Source of the DNA: Rhodococcus sp. Leaf247
GTDB taxonomy: Bacteria > Actinomycetota > Actinomycetes > Mycobacteriales > Mycobacteriaceae
Direction of reading: 5' to 3'
Assembly: GCF_001426185.1 (NCBI RefSeq)
Contig: NZ_LMRP01000004.1
Coordinates: forward strand, 72,405 to 136,404
DNA length: 64,000 bases
The notes under the pieces were generated by a model that made no database searches, was not told the origin of the DNA, and saw nothing but the letters and a program-made list of their open reading frames with translations. Numbering within the stretch: the first letter of the stretch is position 1; every line of letters starts with the position of its first letter. The position numbers were made by a program, and so were the translations under genes. This document shows, one piece after another, positions 1 to 8,565 of this stretch.

Positions 1-588
1 CATGTCCCCGGCGGTGGCCATGATCGCCGGCAGGTCACCGCCCATGTGGAACTGGTGGCACGCCACGATGACCATCCCGATGTTGGGGGAGTTGATTCCG
101 CGGATGGTGCGGATCGCGGCGAGCCCGTCCTCGACGAAATCGTCCGGGTGCGGATCGATGAGGACGTCGAGTCCTTCGCGTTCGATGATGGGGACCAGTT
201 CCTCCATCGACCGGTAGAACGCCCGCTCGGACTCCTCCGGCTTCTCCGGTCGACCGGAGAACTCGGTGTTCATCGTCGACACCCCGAGGTCGACGGTGAT
301 CTGGATGGCGCGTTTCCAGTACCGCACGGCCGCCTCGCGGGCGTCCTCGTCGGGACCGGACCACCGCAGCACCGGCAGCACCGAGGCGATCCCGACGCCG
401 GCGTCAGAACAGGCTTTGCGGAACTTCGCGACCAATCCGTCGTCGGCCTTGGGGTGGTTGAAGAACGGGATCATGTCCACGTGCGGGGTGAGCTGCAGCC
501 ACTCGTAGCCGAGGTCGGCGACCACGGCGGGCAGCTCGAGCAGTGAATGCGAATGATGGAACGGGGTGGGATCGAGCGCGATCTTCAT
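1..588 (-). CDS. Sugar phosphate isomerase/epimerase, TIM barrel (3' end outside window)
   Basis: Reading leftwards from an ATG at 588, 196 codons stay open to the window edge, so the C-terminus is missing. The protein starts MKIALDPTPFHH and looks like a xylose-isomerase-type TIM barrel (AP endonuclease 2 family). MNTEFSG and DPHPDDF probably supply acidic metal ligands, and ACHQFHMGGD follows. It begins one base after the stop of the IolG-like dehydrogenase, so it is the third gene of the same operon. Enzymes of this family isomerise or epimerise keto-sugars or inosose. The exact substrate cannot be read from the sequence, but the partners suggest an inositol or related cyclitol/sugar route. 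Confidence 0.85.
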   Translation of the reverse strand, partial: MKIALDPTPFHHSHSLLELPAVVADLGYEWLQLTPHVDMIPFFNHPKADDGLVAKFRKACSDAGVGIASVLPVLRWSGPDEDAREAAVRYWKRAIQITVDLGVSTMNTEFSGRPEKPEESERAFYRSMEELVPIIEREGLDVLIDPHPDDFVEDGLAAIRTIRGINSPNIGMVIVACHQFHMGGDLPAIMATAGDM

Positions 589-589
589 C

Positions 590-1624
590 TCAGGCACCGA
601 CGATGGACGAGCGCTGCACCATCTCGACAGCTACGGGAGCACCGGACTCGAGGGACTTCACGCCGGCCTCGCACACGGCGGCGGCCGCGTAGCCGTCCCA
701 TGCACCGGGTCCGTCGACGTAGTTGCCCGTCTCGGCGCCCGCCTTGACTGCGTTCACCCACCGCTGGATCTCGGTGTCGTACGCCTGACCGAAGCGCTGC
801 ACGAAGCCGGGAGTGATGGTGCCGCCCCAGGTTCCGGGCGCCGACTTGCGGACCAGGCCCACGTCGAGACCGATCATCGCGCTGCCGTGCTCTGCGACGA
901 CCTCGGTGCGGACCTCGTACGCGATGCCGGTGGTGACGAACACCTCGGCGTCGACGTGGCGGCCCGACTCGGTGGTGAAGATGGCGATCTGCGGATCCCG
1001 TAGTCCCTGCGGCGCAGAGGGATTGGCCGACGGGCTGATGATCTGCACCGAGGTGATCTCCTCGTCGAGGAGGAAGCGCGTGACGTCCACCTCGTGCACG
1101 AGGGAATCCCGCACGATCATGGCGCTGTCGAAGTGCGGCGGCACGGCGGGGTTGCGGTGTGCGCAGTGCACCACCAGCGGACGGCCCAGATCACCGGAAT
1201 CGATGAGCGTCTTGAGCTGTGCGTACTCCGTATCGAAGCGGCGCATGAAGCCGACCTGGATGAGCTTCTTGCCCAGTGCCGCTTCGGCTTCGACGACTGC
1301 CAGGGAGGTCGCGACGTCGGTGGTCAGCGGCTTCTCGCACATGACGGGCTTGCCGTGCTCGAGACACGCCAGCAACTGCTTCTCGTGCGTCGGGCCCGGA
1401 GTGGCCAGGACGACGGCGTCCACCTCGGGGTCGGCGATGGCGTCGAGCGGATCCTCGACGACGCGGCACCCGGGGATGGTCGCGGCAAGTTCGTGCGCCT
1501 TCTCGCTGACGTAGTCGTTGACGACGGCGACGCGGGCGCCGGTGATCTTCGAGGTGATGCGGGCGACGTGGTCGGCGCCCATCATGCCGACGCCGAGTAC
1601 TGCGATGCGAAGTTCGGTGGTCAT
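590..1624 (-). CDS. iolG: Gfo/Idh/MocA oxidoreductase, inositol 2-dehydrogenase-like
   Basis: A 344-residue NAD(P)-dependent dehydrogenase. The N-terminal Rossmann fold has GVGMMG at about residues 11-16. The family EKP motif is at 97-99 (CEKPLTTD), and Asp173 and His177 (VRDSLVHEVD) line up with the Lys-Asp-His triad known for IolG. IolG oxidises myo-inositol to scyllo-inosose. It is the middle gene of a minus-strand operon, 31 bp after the IolE-like gene and 1 bp before another sugar isomerase, under a divergent LacI regulator. Length and motifs fit IolG, but Gfo/Idh enzymes vary widely in substrate, so 'inositol' is an inference backed by the IolE-like neighbour. Confidence 0.8.
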   Translation of the reverse strand: MTTELRIAVLGVGMMGADHVARITSKITGARVAVVNDYVSEKAHELAATIPGCRVVEDPLDAIADPEVDAVVLATPGPTHEKQLLACLEHGKPVMCEKPLTTDVATSLAVVEAEAALGKKLIQVGFMRRFDTEYAQLKTLIDSGDLGRPLVVHCAHRNPAVPPHFDSAMIVRDSLVHEVDVTRFLLDEEITSVQIISPSANPSAPQGLRDPQIAIFTTESGRHVDAEVFVTTGIAYEVRTEVVAEHGSAMIGLDVGLVRKSAPGTWGGTITPGFVQRFGQAYDTEIQRWVNAVKAGAETGNYVDGPGAWDGYAAAAVCEAGVKSLESGAPVAVEMVQRSSIVGA

Positions 1625-1655
1625 GGTGAGGGAAATCCGTTCCGGAGAGGAGGTG

Positions 1656-2579
1656 TCAGGAGAAGGTGACGGAGGGGACGCCGCAGGTACCGAGGTACTT
1701 GCGGGTGCGCTTCGCGATCGGCAACGGCGCGTCGACGGCGCACGGGTACATGTCCTGCTCGACGATCGCGAAGATGTCGGCGGTGAGCGTGCCGGCGTCG
1801 GCGAGCCGCTCGATGGTCGCGAGAAGCGGCGGCATGTCCGGAATACCGAGCGGCGGTTCGGTCATCGCGCCGAGCTTCACGGCCTCGCCGAACGGGAGAT
1901 CCTCCGCGGCGACCTTGGCGCGCACCTCTTCGTTCACCTGCTTGAGGTGGAGGTAGCCGATGCGCTCGGGTGCCCGCTCGATGATCGCGATGTTGTCGCC
2001 ACCGCAGTAGCTGATGTGACCGGTGTCGAGGCACAGGTTCACGAACTCGCTGGAGGTGCCGTCGAGGAAGCGGTACACGTTCTCCTCGGTGTCGACGTGG
2101 CTGTCGGCATGGGGGTGGTACTGCGCCTTGACGCCGTACTGCTCGAACATGCGCTTGCCGAGCTCGTTCATGCCTTCGGTCTTCTTGCGCCACTGGTCCG
2201 CCGTGAGATTGCGGTCCTCGAGCACTGCGCCGGTGGACGGGTCGCGCCACATCTCGGGGATGACGACGACGTGCTTGCCGCCGGCGGCCGCGGTGAGTTT
2301 GGCGACGTCCTCGATCTGAGTCCACACCGCGTCCCACGCATCGTCCTGATGCAGATGCTCGAAGACCGTGCCGGCCGACATCTTCAGATTGCGAGACTCC
2401 AACTCCGAGAGCAGCTTCTGCGGATCGGTGGGCAGGTAGCCGTAGGGGCCCAGCTCGATCCACTCGTAGCCCGACGCCGACACCTCGTCGAGGAAGCGGG
2501 TGTAGGGCGTCTGCTGCGGGTCGTCCGGGAACCAGACTCCCCAGGAGTCCGGGGCGGATCCGACGCGAATCGTGCTCAT
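1656..2579 (-). CDS. IolE-like sugar phosphate isomerase/epimerase (inosose dehydratase-type)
   Basis: A 307-residue TIM-barrel protein. The ATG at 2579 is chosen because GAGAGGA sits about 10 bases before it and the product opens with VGSAPDSWGVWF, the N-terminal signature of IolE-like inosose dehydratases. An in-frame extension up to 2627 would run towards the operator and has no ribosome site. Other barrel motifs are HVVVIPEMW, QYHPHADSHVD and NLCLDTGHISY, which carry likely metal-binding His, Asp and Glu. It is first in the operon IolE-like, IolG-like, isomerase. The likely role is dehydration or isomerisation of the ketone made by the dehydrogenase. The reaction is inferred from the family and the context. 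Confidence 0.75.
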   Translation of the reverse strand: MSTIRVGSAPDSWGVWFPDDPQQTPYTRFLDEVSASGYEWIELGPYGYLPTDPQKLLSELESRNLKMSAGTVFEHLHQDDAWDAVWTQIEDVAKLTAAAGGKHVVVIPEMWRDPSTGAVLEDRNLTADQWRKKTEGMNELGKRMFEQYGVKAQYHPHADSHVDTEENVYRFLDGTSSEFVNLCLDTGHISYCGGDNIAIIERAPERIGYLHLKQVNEEVRAKVAAEDLPFGEAVKLGAMTEPPLGIPDMPPLLATIERLADAGTLTADIFAIVEQDMYPCAVDAPLPIAKRTRKYLGTCGVPSVTFS

Positions 2580-2627
2580 GTCTCGGGGGTTCCTCTCGAA
2601 GAATGTCCGGCGCTCGTGCTGTGGCAC

Positions 2628-2653
2628 TAACGCGCTTAAGTAACGCGCTTAAG
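2628..2653. promoter_or_regulatory. Tandem 13-bp repeat, probable LacI-family operator
   Basis: The 13-mer TAACGCGCTTAAG occurs twice head to tail with no gap and is followed by TTA. Each unit holds AACGCGCTT, an AA-CGCGC-TT near-palindrome of the LacI type, and ends in CTTAAG. The repeat lies midway between the catabolic operon (start 2579) and the lacI-type gene (start 2708), where a shared repressor would act. Confidence 0.7.
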
Positions 2654-2707
2654 TTACTATGAGGTGGATCATGCTTCCGTGTCAAGCCCCATCCGAGAGG
2701 AGTGCCG

Positions 2708-3721
2708 GTGTCCACGCCGCCCCGCACCCGCAAGACGACGATGAGTGACGTCGCCGCTCTGGCGGGAGTGTCCCGGACCCTGGTGTCGTTCGTTCTCAGC
2801 GGCAAACCCGGAGCGAGTGACGACACCCGCGAGCGCGTACTCGCCGCTGCGCGCGAGCTCGACTATCGACCCGACAATGCCGCTCGGCTCCTCGCCCGCG
2901 GGCGGAGCAGAACGTTGGGTGTGGTCATCGACGTGCGGCAGCCGTTCCAGGCCGATCTGGTGACCCACATCTATCCCGTGGCCGAGGCCGCCGGGTACGA
3001 GGTGCTGCTGTCGGCGAGCGCGCCCGGACGGGACGAGGCGAAGGCGATCGAGGCACTGCTGAGCCACCGCTGCGAAGGTGTGATCCTGCTCGGTCCGTCG
3101 TCCTCACCCGAGTACGTCGCACATCTCGAGGAGCGAGCCGTGGTGGTCATGATCGGACGTGCACTGCCCGCCACCGACTTCGACGTCGTGCGCAGCGCCG
3201 ACGACCATGGAGTGCGTCAGGCGGTCGAGCACCTCGTCGGACTCGGGCACGTCGATATCCACCACGTCGACGGTGGGACCGATTCCGGCGCGACCGAGCG
3301 CCGGGCGGCGTTCCGCGCGGCGATGGAGGAGCGCGGTCTCCAAGCCGTGGTGTGGCCGGGCGCGCACACCGAGGAGGCGGGCAGCGCCGCCGGCACGCGC
3401 ATGGTCGCCGAGCAGCGCGTGCCCACCGCGGTCGTCGCCGGCAACGATCTGTGTGCGGTGGGTCTGATGGATGCGTTCCATCGTGCGGGCATCACCGTGC
3501 CGGACGATGTCTCGATCGTCGGATACGACGACAGCGAGATGGCGCACCTGTCCCGCATCGACCTCACGACCGTCCGGCAGGACGCGGAAGGGTTGGCCGC
3601 CAACGCCGTCCGGTTCGCGATCAGGCGTCTCGAGAACGACGACGCGGTGCCGACCGAACTGGTGGTGGAACCGCAGCTGGTCGTGAGGGGGAGTACAGGA
3701 CCCGTCGCGGCGAGGCGCTAG
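2708..3721 (+). CDS. LacI-family transcriptional regulator
   Basis: About 337 residues. The N-terminal helix-turn-helix reads MSDVAALAGVSRTLVSFVLSG, followed by the hinge DYRPDNAARLLARG and a periplasmic-binding-protein-like effector domain (TLGVVID to the C-terminus, including PDDVSIVGYDDSEMA). The GTG at 2708 is preferred over the GTG at 2702 because GAGAGGAG ends about 6 bases before 2708 but touches 2702. It is divergent from the IolE/IolG operon with a repeated operator between them, so it is probably the local repressor, released by a sugar or inositol intermediate. Its TAG stop overlaps the stop of the convergent whiB gene. Confidence 0.88.
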   Translation: MSTPPRTRKTTMSDVAALAGVSRTLVSFVLSGKPGASDDTRERVLAAARELDYRPDNAARLLARGRSRTLGVVIDVRQPFQADLVTHIYPVAEAAGYEVLLSASAPGRDEAKAIEALLSHRCEGVILLGPSSSPEYVAHLEERAVVVMIGRALPATDFDVVRSADDHGVRQAVEHLVGLGHVDIHHVDGGTDSGATERRAAFRAAMEERGLQAVVWPGAHTEEAGSAAGTRMVAEQRVPTAVVAGNDLCAVGLMDAFHRAGITVPDDVSIVGYDDSEMAHLSRIDLTTVRQDAEGLAANAVRFAIRRLENDDAVPTELVVEPQLVVRGSTGPVAARR

Positions 3722-3990
3722 GCCCGGCGCGCTTCCGCGTCGATGCGGCGCTGCTCCTGACGCTCCCGAGCGGACAGGCCGCCCCACACTCCGTAGGGCT
3801 CGTGGGTGGCGAGCGCGACGTCGCGGCACCTGTCCAGCACCGGGCACTGCGCGCAGAGTGTCTTCGCGATCTCCTCGCGCTGCCGTGCCGCTCGCCGACC
3901 CTCCCCGGCGGGGGAGAAGAACAGGTCGCTGCGATCACCCCTGCAGACCGCAGCCAGCCGCCACTGTTCCGAGTCGATCGATGTGGTCAT
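3718..3990 (-). CDS. WhiB-family iron-sulfur regulator
   Basis: A 90-residue Wbl protein. The four cluster-binding cysteines are visible: one in AAVCRGDR and three in LCAQCPVLDRC (CxxC-x5-C). They are followed by the turn GVWGGLSARERQ and a basic C-terminal tail. Wbl proteins bind a 4Fe-4S cluster and act with the primary sigma factor. The ATG at 3990 gives MTTSIDSEQW and the usual family length. Longer in-frame starts have no Wbl features. Which WhiB paralogue it is cannot be settled. Its stop overlaps that of the convergent LacI gene within CTAG. Confidence 0.9.
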   Translation of the reverse strand: MTTSIDSEQWRLAAVCRGDRSDLFFSPAGEGRRAARQREEIAKTLCAQCPVLDRCRDVALATHEPYGVWGGLSARERQEQRRIDAEARRA

Positions 3991-4150
3991 GTCGTCGATG
4001 GTGTCGCACGTCGCGTCGTCGTCACAGGGTTCCGATCGACGAGAATCGAACGTCCGCTGCTCGCGGTCGACGCCGTTTCGGCACCGCCCGTGCCGGACAT
4101 CCCTTCTCGACCGGCGAACGCCGCCGACGACCGAGTGGAAGGCGAACGAC

Positions 4151-5074
4151 GTGCAGACGTTCCTGCCCGAACCGGGTTTCGCGCGCAGCGCCCGTGCGCT
4201 GGACGACAAGAGGCTGGGAAAACAGCGCGTGGAGACGTTCCAGATCCTCCGCGCTCTGGTCTGGCCGTCCTACGGGTGGAAGAACCATCCCGCTGTCGTC
4301 ATGTGGCGCGGCTTCACGCCCGCCCTGGTGTCCTACGGCGTGGCCACCTGCCGCGAGTGGACGGCCCGTGGGCATGCCGACGCCCTGGAACCCCGCTTGC
4401 TCGACTACAGCGCCGGCGCGGCGTCCACCTTCGACGCGTTACGCGACGACGGTCGGCTGCCTCCGTGGTGCGGTGACGACGCCGTCCACGCCGTCCACGC
4501 CAGCCACCGCCGGGCACTGGCGGCCAAAGCGCCGCAGGCATATCCCGCAGACTGGGCCGGCGAGACCGGATACGTGTGGCCGGGCTCGATCTTCCCGACC
4601 TGGCCACTGCCGCCGTGCTCCGGTTCTCCGTCCGCCGTGGTGTCCGTGATGATCGACATGGGTTCTCCCGCAGAGCTGTTCGACGTAGGGAGCGAGGAAT
4701 GGTCTGCACTACGCGCGGTGAACCGCGGCGAGTCCGCGACTGTGGACACGGCCGATCCGGCGCGTATGACACTCGCTGCCTCGTTGGTCCACTCGGCGCG
4801 GACGGCGGTGCTTCGAGACGTGCCCGCCCTCGCCGACGACGACGTGCTCCCGGAGCCGGCGTCGGACCCGGGCGGCACGGTGTCCGCCTCGATCGCACGG
4901 GTGCCCACCGACGCGGACTCGGAGGCGATGCGACTCGAGGGGCTCGATCCTGCGCGCATCCGTGTGTTCCGGCGAGGGCAGTCGGTGCCGGACCCCGGCA
5001 GCTACGGACTGGTGGTGACCTCGGGCGCGCCGGTACCGCCGGAACTCGCCGACGTTCCTCTGCTGCGGGTGTGA
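4151..5074 (+). CDS. MSMEG_6728-like protein with a long C-terminal extension
   Basis: A 307-residue protein starting at a GTG with GGAAGG about 8 bases upstream. Residues 1 to about 150 (QTFLPEPGFARSARALDD, KRLGKQRVETFQILRAL, GWKNHPAVVMW) resemble the actinobacterial MSMEG_6728 family, which is distantly related to pyrimidine-dimer glycosylase-type domains. No activity is proven for it as far as I know. The remaining residues, from about 160, are Pro/Asp/Ala-rich with little recognisable fold and may be a separate domain. It is divergent from whiB across about 160 bp. A DNA-repair role is speculative. Confidence 0.65.
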   Translation: MQTFLPEPGFARSARALDDKRLGKQRVETFQILRALVWPSYGWKNHPAVVMWRGFTPALVSYGVATCREWTARGHADALEPRLLDYSAGAASTFDALRDDGRLPPWCGDDAVHAVHASHRRALAAKAPQAYPADWAGETGYVWPGSIFPTWPLPPCSGSPSAVVSVMIDMGSPAELFDVGSEEWSALRAVNRGESATVDTADPARMTLAASLVHSARTAVLRDVPALADDDVLPEPASDPGGTVSASIARVPTDADSEAMRLEGLDPARIRVFRRGQSVPDPGSYGLVVTSGAPVPPELADVPLLRV

Positions 5075-5084
5075 GCGGGGTGTG

Positions 5085-6827
5085 TCAGCGGGCGCTCCAG
5101 GCCGACCACAGCTCGGCATATCTGCCGTCGGCAGCGATCAGGTCGTCGGGTGTTCCTTCCTCGACGATCCGCCCGTGCTCGAGGACGATCACGCGGTCCG
5201 CGCGTGCCGCCTGCGTCAGCCGGTGCGCGACGACGATCGTCGTGCGGCCGCTCGTCGCGGCGTGAGCGGCGTCCTCGAGGTCGCGGGCTCCGGCGCTTCC
5301 CGCCTCGGCCGTGGCCTCGTCGAGCACGGCCACCGCAGGATCGGCTAGCACCAGCCGGGCCAGGGCGAGTTGTTGAGCGCGAGAGGGAGTGAGCTCGCGG
5401 CCACCCTCGCCGACGACGGTGTCGAGGCCGTCGTCGAGAGCCGACACCCACGCGTCCGCACCCACGACGCGCAGGGCGTCCCGGACAGCGGCGCGATCGG
5501 CATCGGGCCGGGCCAGGAGCAGGTCGTCGATCAGCCGGCCGGAGAACACATGCACTTCCTGGCTGACGATGGCGACGTGCCGTCGTAGCCGGTCGGCGCC
5601 GATATCGGCGAGGTCGACCCCGCCGATGCGGACGGAACCGGAACCGGGCCTCATCGATCCGGCCACCAGCGCGGCGATGGTCGACTTGCCCGCGCCGGTC
5701 GACCCGACGAGCGCCACCGTCGTCTCCGCCTCGACGCGGAACTCGATGTCGTGCAGGACGTCGTTCACTCCGTCGTAGGAATGGGTCAGCCCCGTCACCA
5801 CCACCGTGCTGTCCACAGGGACGGCGCCGGTGCCGGGCGAACGGTCGTCCGGGATGTCGATGACACCGACGAGTCGTGCGAGTGACGCGCCTGCGGACTG
5901 GATGTCGTCGAACGAATACATCAGCATGCCGATCGGATTGAACAGGCGGTGGAAGAGCAGCGCCGCCGCCGTGGTCTGCCCCACCGTCACCGCGTCCTCG
6001 CGCACCAGCAGGAATCCGACGGTGAGAATCACCGACAGGCCAACACATTCCGCTCTGTTGCTGCGCGAGCCGAAGCGCGTGAACAGCCGGAAGACGGTGA
6101 CCGCGATGTCGCGTGCGCGGCCCGACGACGCGTCGATACGTGCCAGGTGTTCGCTCTCCACTCCGTAGGCCCGAACGGTCCGTGCACCCTGCATGCTGCT
6201 GACGAGCGACTGCGCACGGTCACCCATCGCGACACGTTCGAGCGCGTACAGGGGAGCGGATCTGGGCAGGTACCAGTGCAACGCCAGGACGTACAGCGGG
6301 ATCGCCACCATGCCCGCGAGTCCCAGACGCCAGTCGAGGCCCAGCATCGTGACGACGCTGAGCAGTACCAGCAGCACCGCGGCGAGGATGTTCGGGATCA
6401 CCTCGCCCAGCGACTTGGCCATCACCGCGACGTCGTCGCCGACCCGAGAGAGCAGATCTCCCTTGCCGACCCGTTCCAGCGTGCTCACCGGAAGGTGCAG
6501 GGCCCTGGCCAGAACCCGTTCGCGCAAGGACGCCAGGATCTTCTCGCCGAGCACCGAGACGGCGTAGGACCCGAATCCGGTGAAGACACCGCCGGCCACC
6601 GCGGCGACGGTGATGACGGCGACCACGCCGACGATGGTCGACGTGGGCGCGCCCTCACGGACGCGGTCCACCAGGACACCGAACACGTAGACGGGAACGA
6701 GGGCCATGGCCGCCGCCACGGCGCCGACGACGACCGTGACCAGCGTGAGGGCCGGTCGTTGCCGCAGTTCGTCGAAGATGAAGGCGCCTGACCGACGACC
6801 GCCGGCAACCGGCAACATCTCGGTCAT
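5085..6827 (-). CDS. ABC exporter half-transporter, catalytic nucleotide-binding subunit
   Basis: 580 residues. The N-terminal six-helix exporter domain covers about 20-320 and the ATPase domain about 340-580. Walker A (GSTGAGKST, about 375-383), the Q-loop (IVSQE), Walker B with catalytic Glu504 (VLDEAT) and the H-loop His535 (VVAHRLT) are intact. The signature LSGGQ is replaced by ELTPSRAQ (about 478-485). The start codon overlaps the stop of the upstream ABC gene by four bases, so the two are translationally coupled and surely form a heterodimer. Its defect is mirrored in the partner. The substrate is unknown. Confidence 0.9.
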   Translation of the reverse strand: MTEMLPVAGGRRSGAFIFDELRQRPALTLVTVVVGAVAAAMALVPVYVFGVLVDRVREGAPTSTIVGVVAVITVAAVAGGVFTGFGSYAVSVLGEKILASLRERVLARALHLPVSTLERVGKGDLLSRVGDDVAVMAKSLGEVIPNILAAVLLVLLSVVTMLGLDWRLGLAGMVAIPLYVLALHWYLPRSAPLYALERVAMGDRAQSLVSSMQGARTVRAYGVESEHLARIDASSGRARDIAVTVFRLFTRFGSRSNRAECVGLSVILTVGFLLVREDAVTVGQTTAAALLFHRLFNPIGMLMYSFDDIQSAGASLARLVGVIDIPDDRSPGTGAVPVDSTVVVTGLTHSYDGVNDVLHDIEFRVEAETTVALVGSTGAGKSTIAALVAGSMRPGSGSVRIGGVDLADIGADRLRRHVAIVSQEVHVFSGRLIDDLLLARPDADRAAVRDALRVVGADAWVSALDDGLDTVVGEGGRELTPSRAQQLALARLVLADPAVAVLDEATAEAGSAGARDLEDAAHAATSGRTTIVVAHRLTQAARADRVIVLEHGRIVEEGTPDDLIAADGRYAELWSAWSAR

Positions 6828-8527
6828 CGCAGAACCGCCCGACGGTAGCGCGGGTCGGACTCGGCGAGGGACAGGTGCGTTCCGGTCGCGGCGACCCGAC
6901 CCGAGTCGAGAGTGACGACGCGGTCGGTGACTGCCAGAAGCGCGGGACTGGTGGTGATCACGATCGTCGTCTGCGTACGGACGTCGCCGTCGTGACGCAA
7001 CTCCGCGATCCCGCGAGCGATGGCATGTTCGGTGACGGCGTCGACGGCGGTGGTCGGATCGTGCAGTACGAGGACGGGTGGCTCGGCGGCGAGTGCGCGG
7101 GCCAGCGCGACACGTTGGCGCTGTCCTCCGGACAGGCTGGCGCCGCGATCGGTGACGGGATGATCGAGTCCGCCGTCGTGCATGTCGACGATGTCGGTGA
7201 CCGACGACGCCCGGACGGCGGGACCTGTGTCGACCGTGCCGCGGAGGGCGATGTTGCTGCGGACGGTGCCCGCGAACAGATCCGACCCGTGCGGTTCGAC
7301 GAGCACCGTGCGCCGCACATCGTGCAGCGCGAGGTCGGAGACGTCGACGCCGCCGATCGCGATGCGTCCGGCGACGTCGCGCGCGGACACCTGGCCGGAC
7401 AGCACCGCGGCCAGCGCGTCACCGTCCGCGGGATCGTAGGGGACGACGCCGACCATCTCTCCGCGATCGAGATGCAGATCGAGCCCGTCGAGCGATCCGA
7501 ACCGTATGTCGGACAGACTGATCGACGCGGGATCCGCGGTGCCGGTTCCGGACGATGTCACGACGGGGTCGGCGCCGAGCACGAGGGCGAGGCGATCCGC
7601 CGAACCGCGGATGACGGCCAGCAGCCCCGGCAGCCGCGACAGGGAGCCGAGCGGTTCGATGAGGAACTGCGCCAGCCCGACCACCGTGATGAGTTCGGCG
7701 ACCGAGATGCGGCCCTCGAGCGCCAGGAATCCCGCGGTGCCGGCGACGGCCACCGACAGCAGTGCGCTGACGGTGGCGGACACCCCGAGATACACACTGT
7801 TCCCTCGCGCCAGACGCATCGTCGCCGCGAGCGCTCGGCGGCTGGAATCGACGAAGCGGCGCGACGCGGCGTCCTCGGCGCCCAGTCCGCGCAACGGCCG
7901 TACGCCGCCGATCAGGTCCGTGGCCAGGCCCGAGACGCGGGCGACCTCCGCCTGCTGGTCCGTCGCCGCACGGGTGAGAAGCGGCGCGCTGAGCTGCAGC
8001 AGCAGCAACAGCAGCGGTGTTCCGACGACGACGGCGAGCCCGAGCGGCAGGTCGATCAGCAGCAGCGCCACCGCGGTGACGAGAAGGGCAGTCGCCGCCG
8101 CGGCGAAGCGGGCGACGGCGTCGAGAACCCAGGAGGTCTTCTCCGCGTCCGACGTGCTGACGGTCAGCAGTTCGCCGGGTCCGAGATCGACGTGCACCCC
8201 TCGCGGGTCGAGAACCCGCCCGGCGACCTCGACGCGGAGCAGGTGCGCCTCGCGTTCGATGGCCACCACGATGATGCGAGCGCCGATGCGGTACGCGTAG
8301 GAGAGGACGACGAACAGTGCTGCGAGCCCCAGCAGCGACAGGAGCATCGCGGTGACGTCACCGGTAGCGACGGCGCGCCCGATGATCAGGCCGATCGCGA
8401 CGGGAACCATGGTCTCGCAGAACTGGTGGACGCAGAACAGTGCGGAGGACCCGATCAGTCGGGCGCGCTGACGTCGTGCAGTTCTGCGAAGAATGGCGCC
8501 GCCGGTGGACGGTGGGGCGGAATGCAT
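6824..8527 (-). CDS. ABC exporter half-transporter with degenerate nucleotide-binding domain
   Basis: 567 residues: a transmembrane exporter domain (about 20-315) and an ATPase domain (about 335-567). The Walker A position (about 361-372) reads VVPYDPADGDAL, with no Gly-Lys-Ser/Thr. The Q-loop Gln is Glu (VLVEPHG), the residue after the Walker B Asp490 is Pro rather than catalytic Glu (VLVLHDP), and the H-loop His is lost (ITTSPA). The signature [15 protein letters not shown] (from 465) is perfect. It can therefore complete the ATP site on its partner but not hydrolyse ATP at its own. First gene of the two-gene exporter. Confidence 0.9.
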   Translation of the reverse strand: MHSAPPSTGGAILRRTARRQRARLIGSSALFCVHQFCETMVPVAIGLIIGRAVATGDVTAMLLSLLGLAALFVVLSYAYRIGARIIVVAIEREAHLLRVEVAGRVLDPRGVHVDLGPGELLTVSTSDAEKTSWVLDAVARFAAAATALLVTAVALLLIDLPLGLAVVVGTPLLLLLLQLSAPLLTRAATDQQAEVARVSGLATDLIGGVRPLRGLGAEDAASRRFVDSSRRALAATMRLARGNSVYLGVSATVSALLSVAVAGTAGFLALEGRISVAELITVVGLAQFLIEPLGSLSRLPGLLAVIRGSADRLALVLGADPVVTSSGTGTADPASISLSDIRFGSLDGLDLHLDRGEMVGVVPYDPADGDALAAVLSGQVSARDVAGRIAIGGVDVSDLALHDVRRTVLVEPHGSDLFAGTVRSNIALRGTVDTGPAVRASSVTDIVDMHDGGLDHPVTDRGASLSGGQRQRVALARALAAEPPVLVLHDPTTAVDAVTEHAIARGIAELRHDGDVRTQTTIVITTSPALLAVTDRVVTLDSGRVAATGTHLSLAESDPRYRRAVLR

Positions 8528-8565
8528 TAGCCGACCCTAACCCGACGTCGGCGCCGGTGGCGACG

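Noticed and set aside
1621-2826. 401-codon minus frame over the IolE-like gene
   Set aside because: Arg/His-rich shadow in another frame; the IolE frame holds the family motifs and a ribosome site.
6875-8530. 551-codon plus frame antisense to the ABC subunit
   Set aside because: Composition is Gly/Asp/Arg low complexity, typical of antisense high-GC frames, with no motif.
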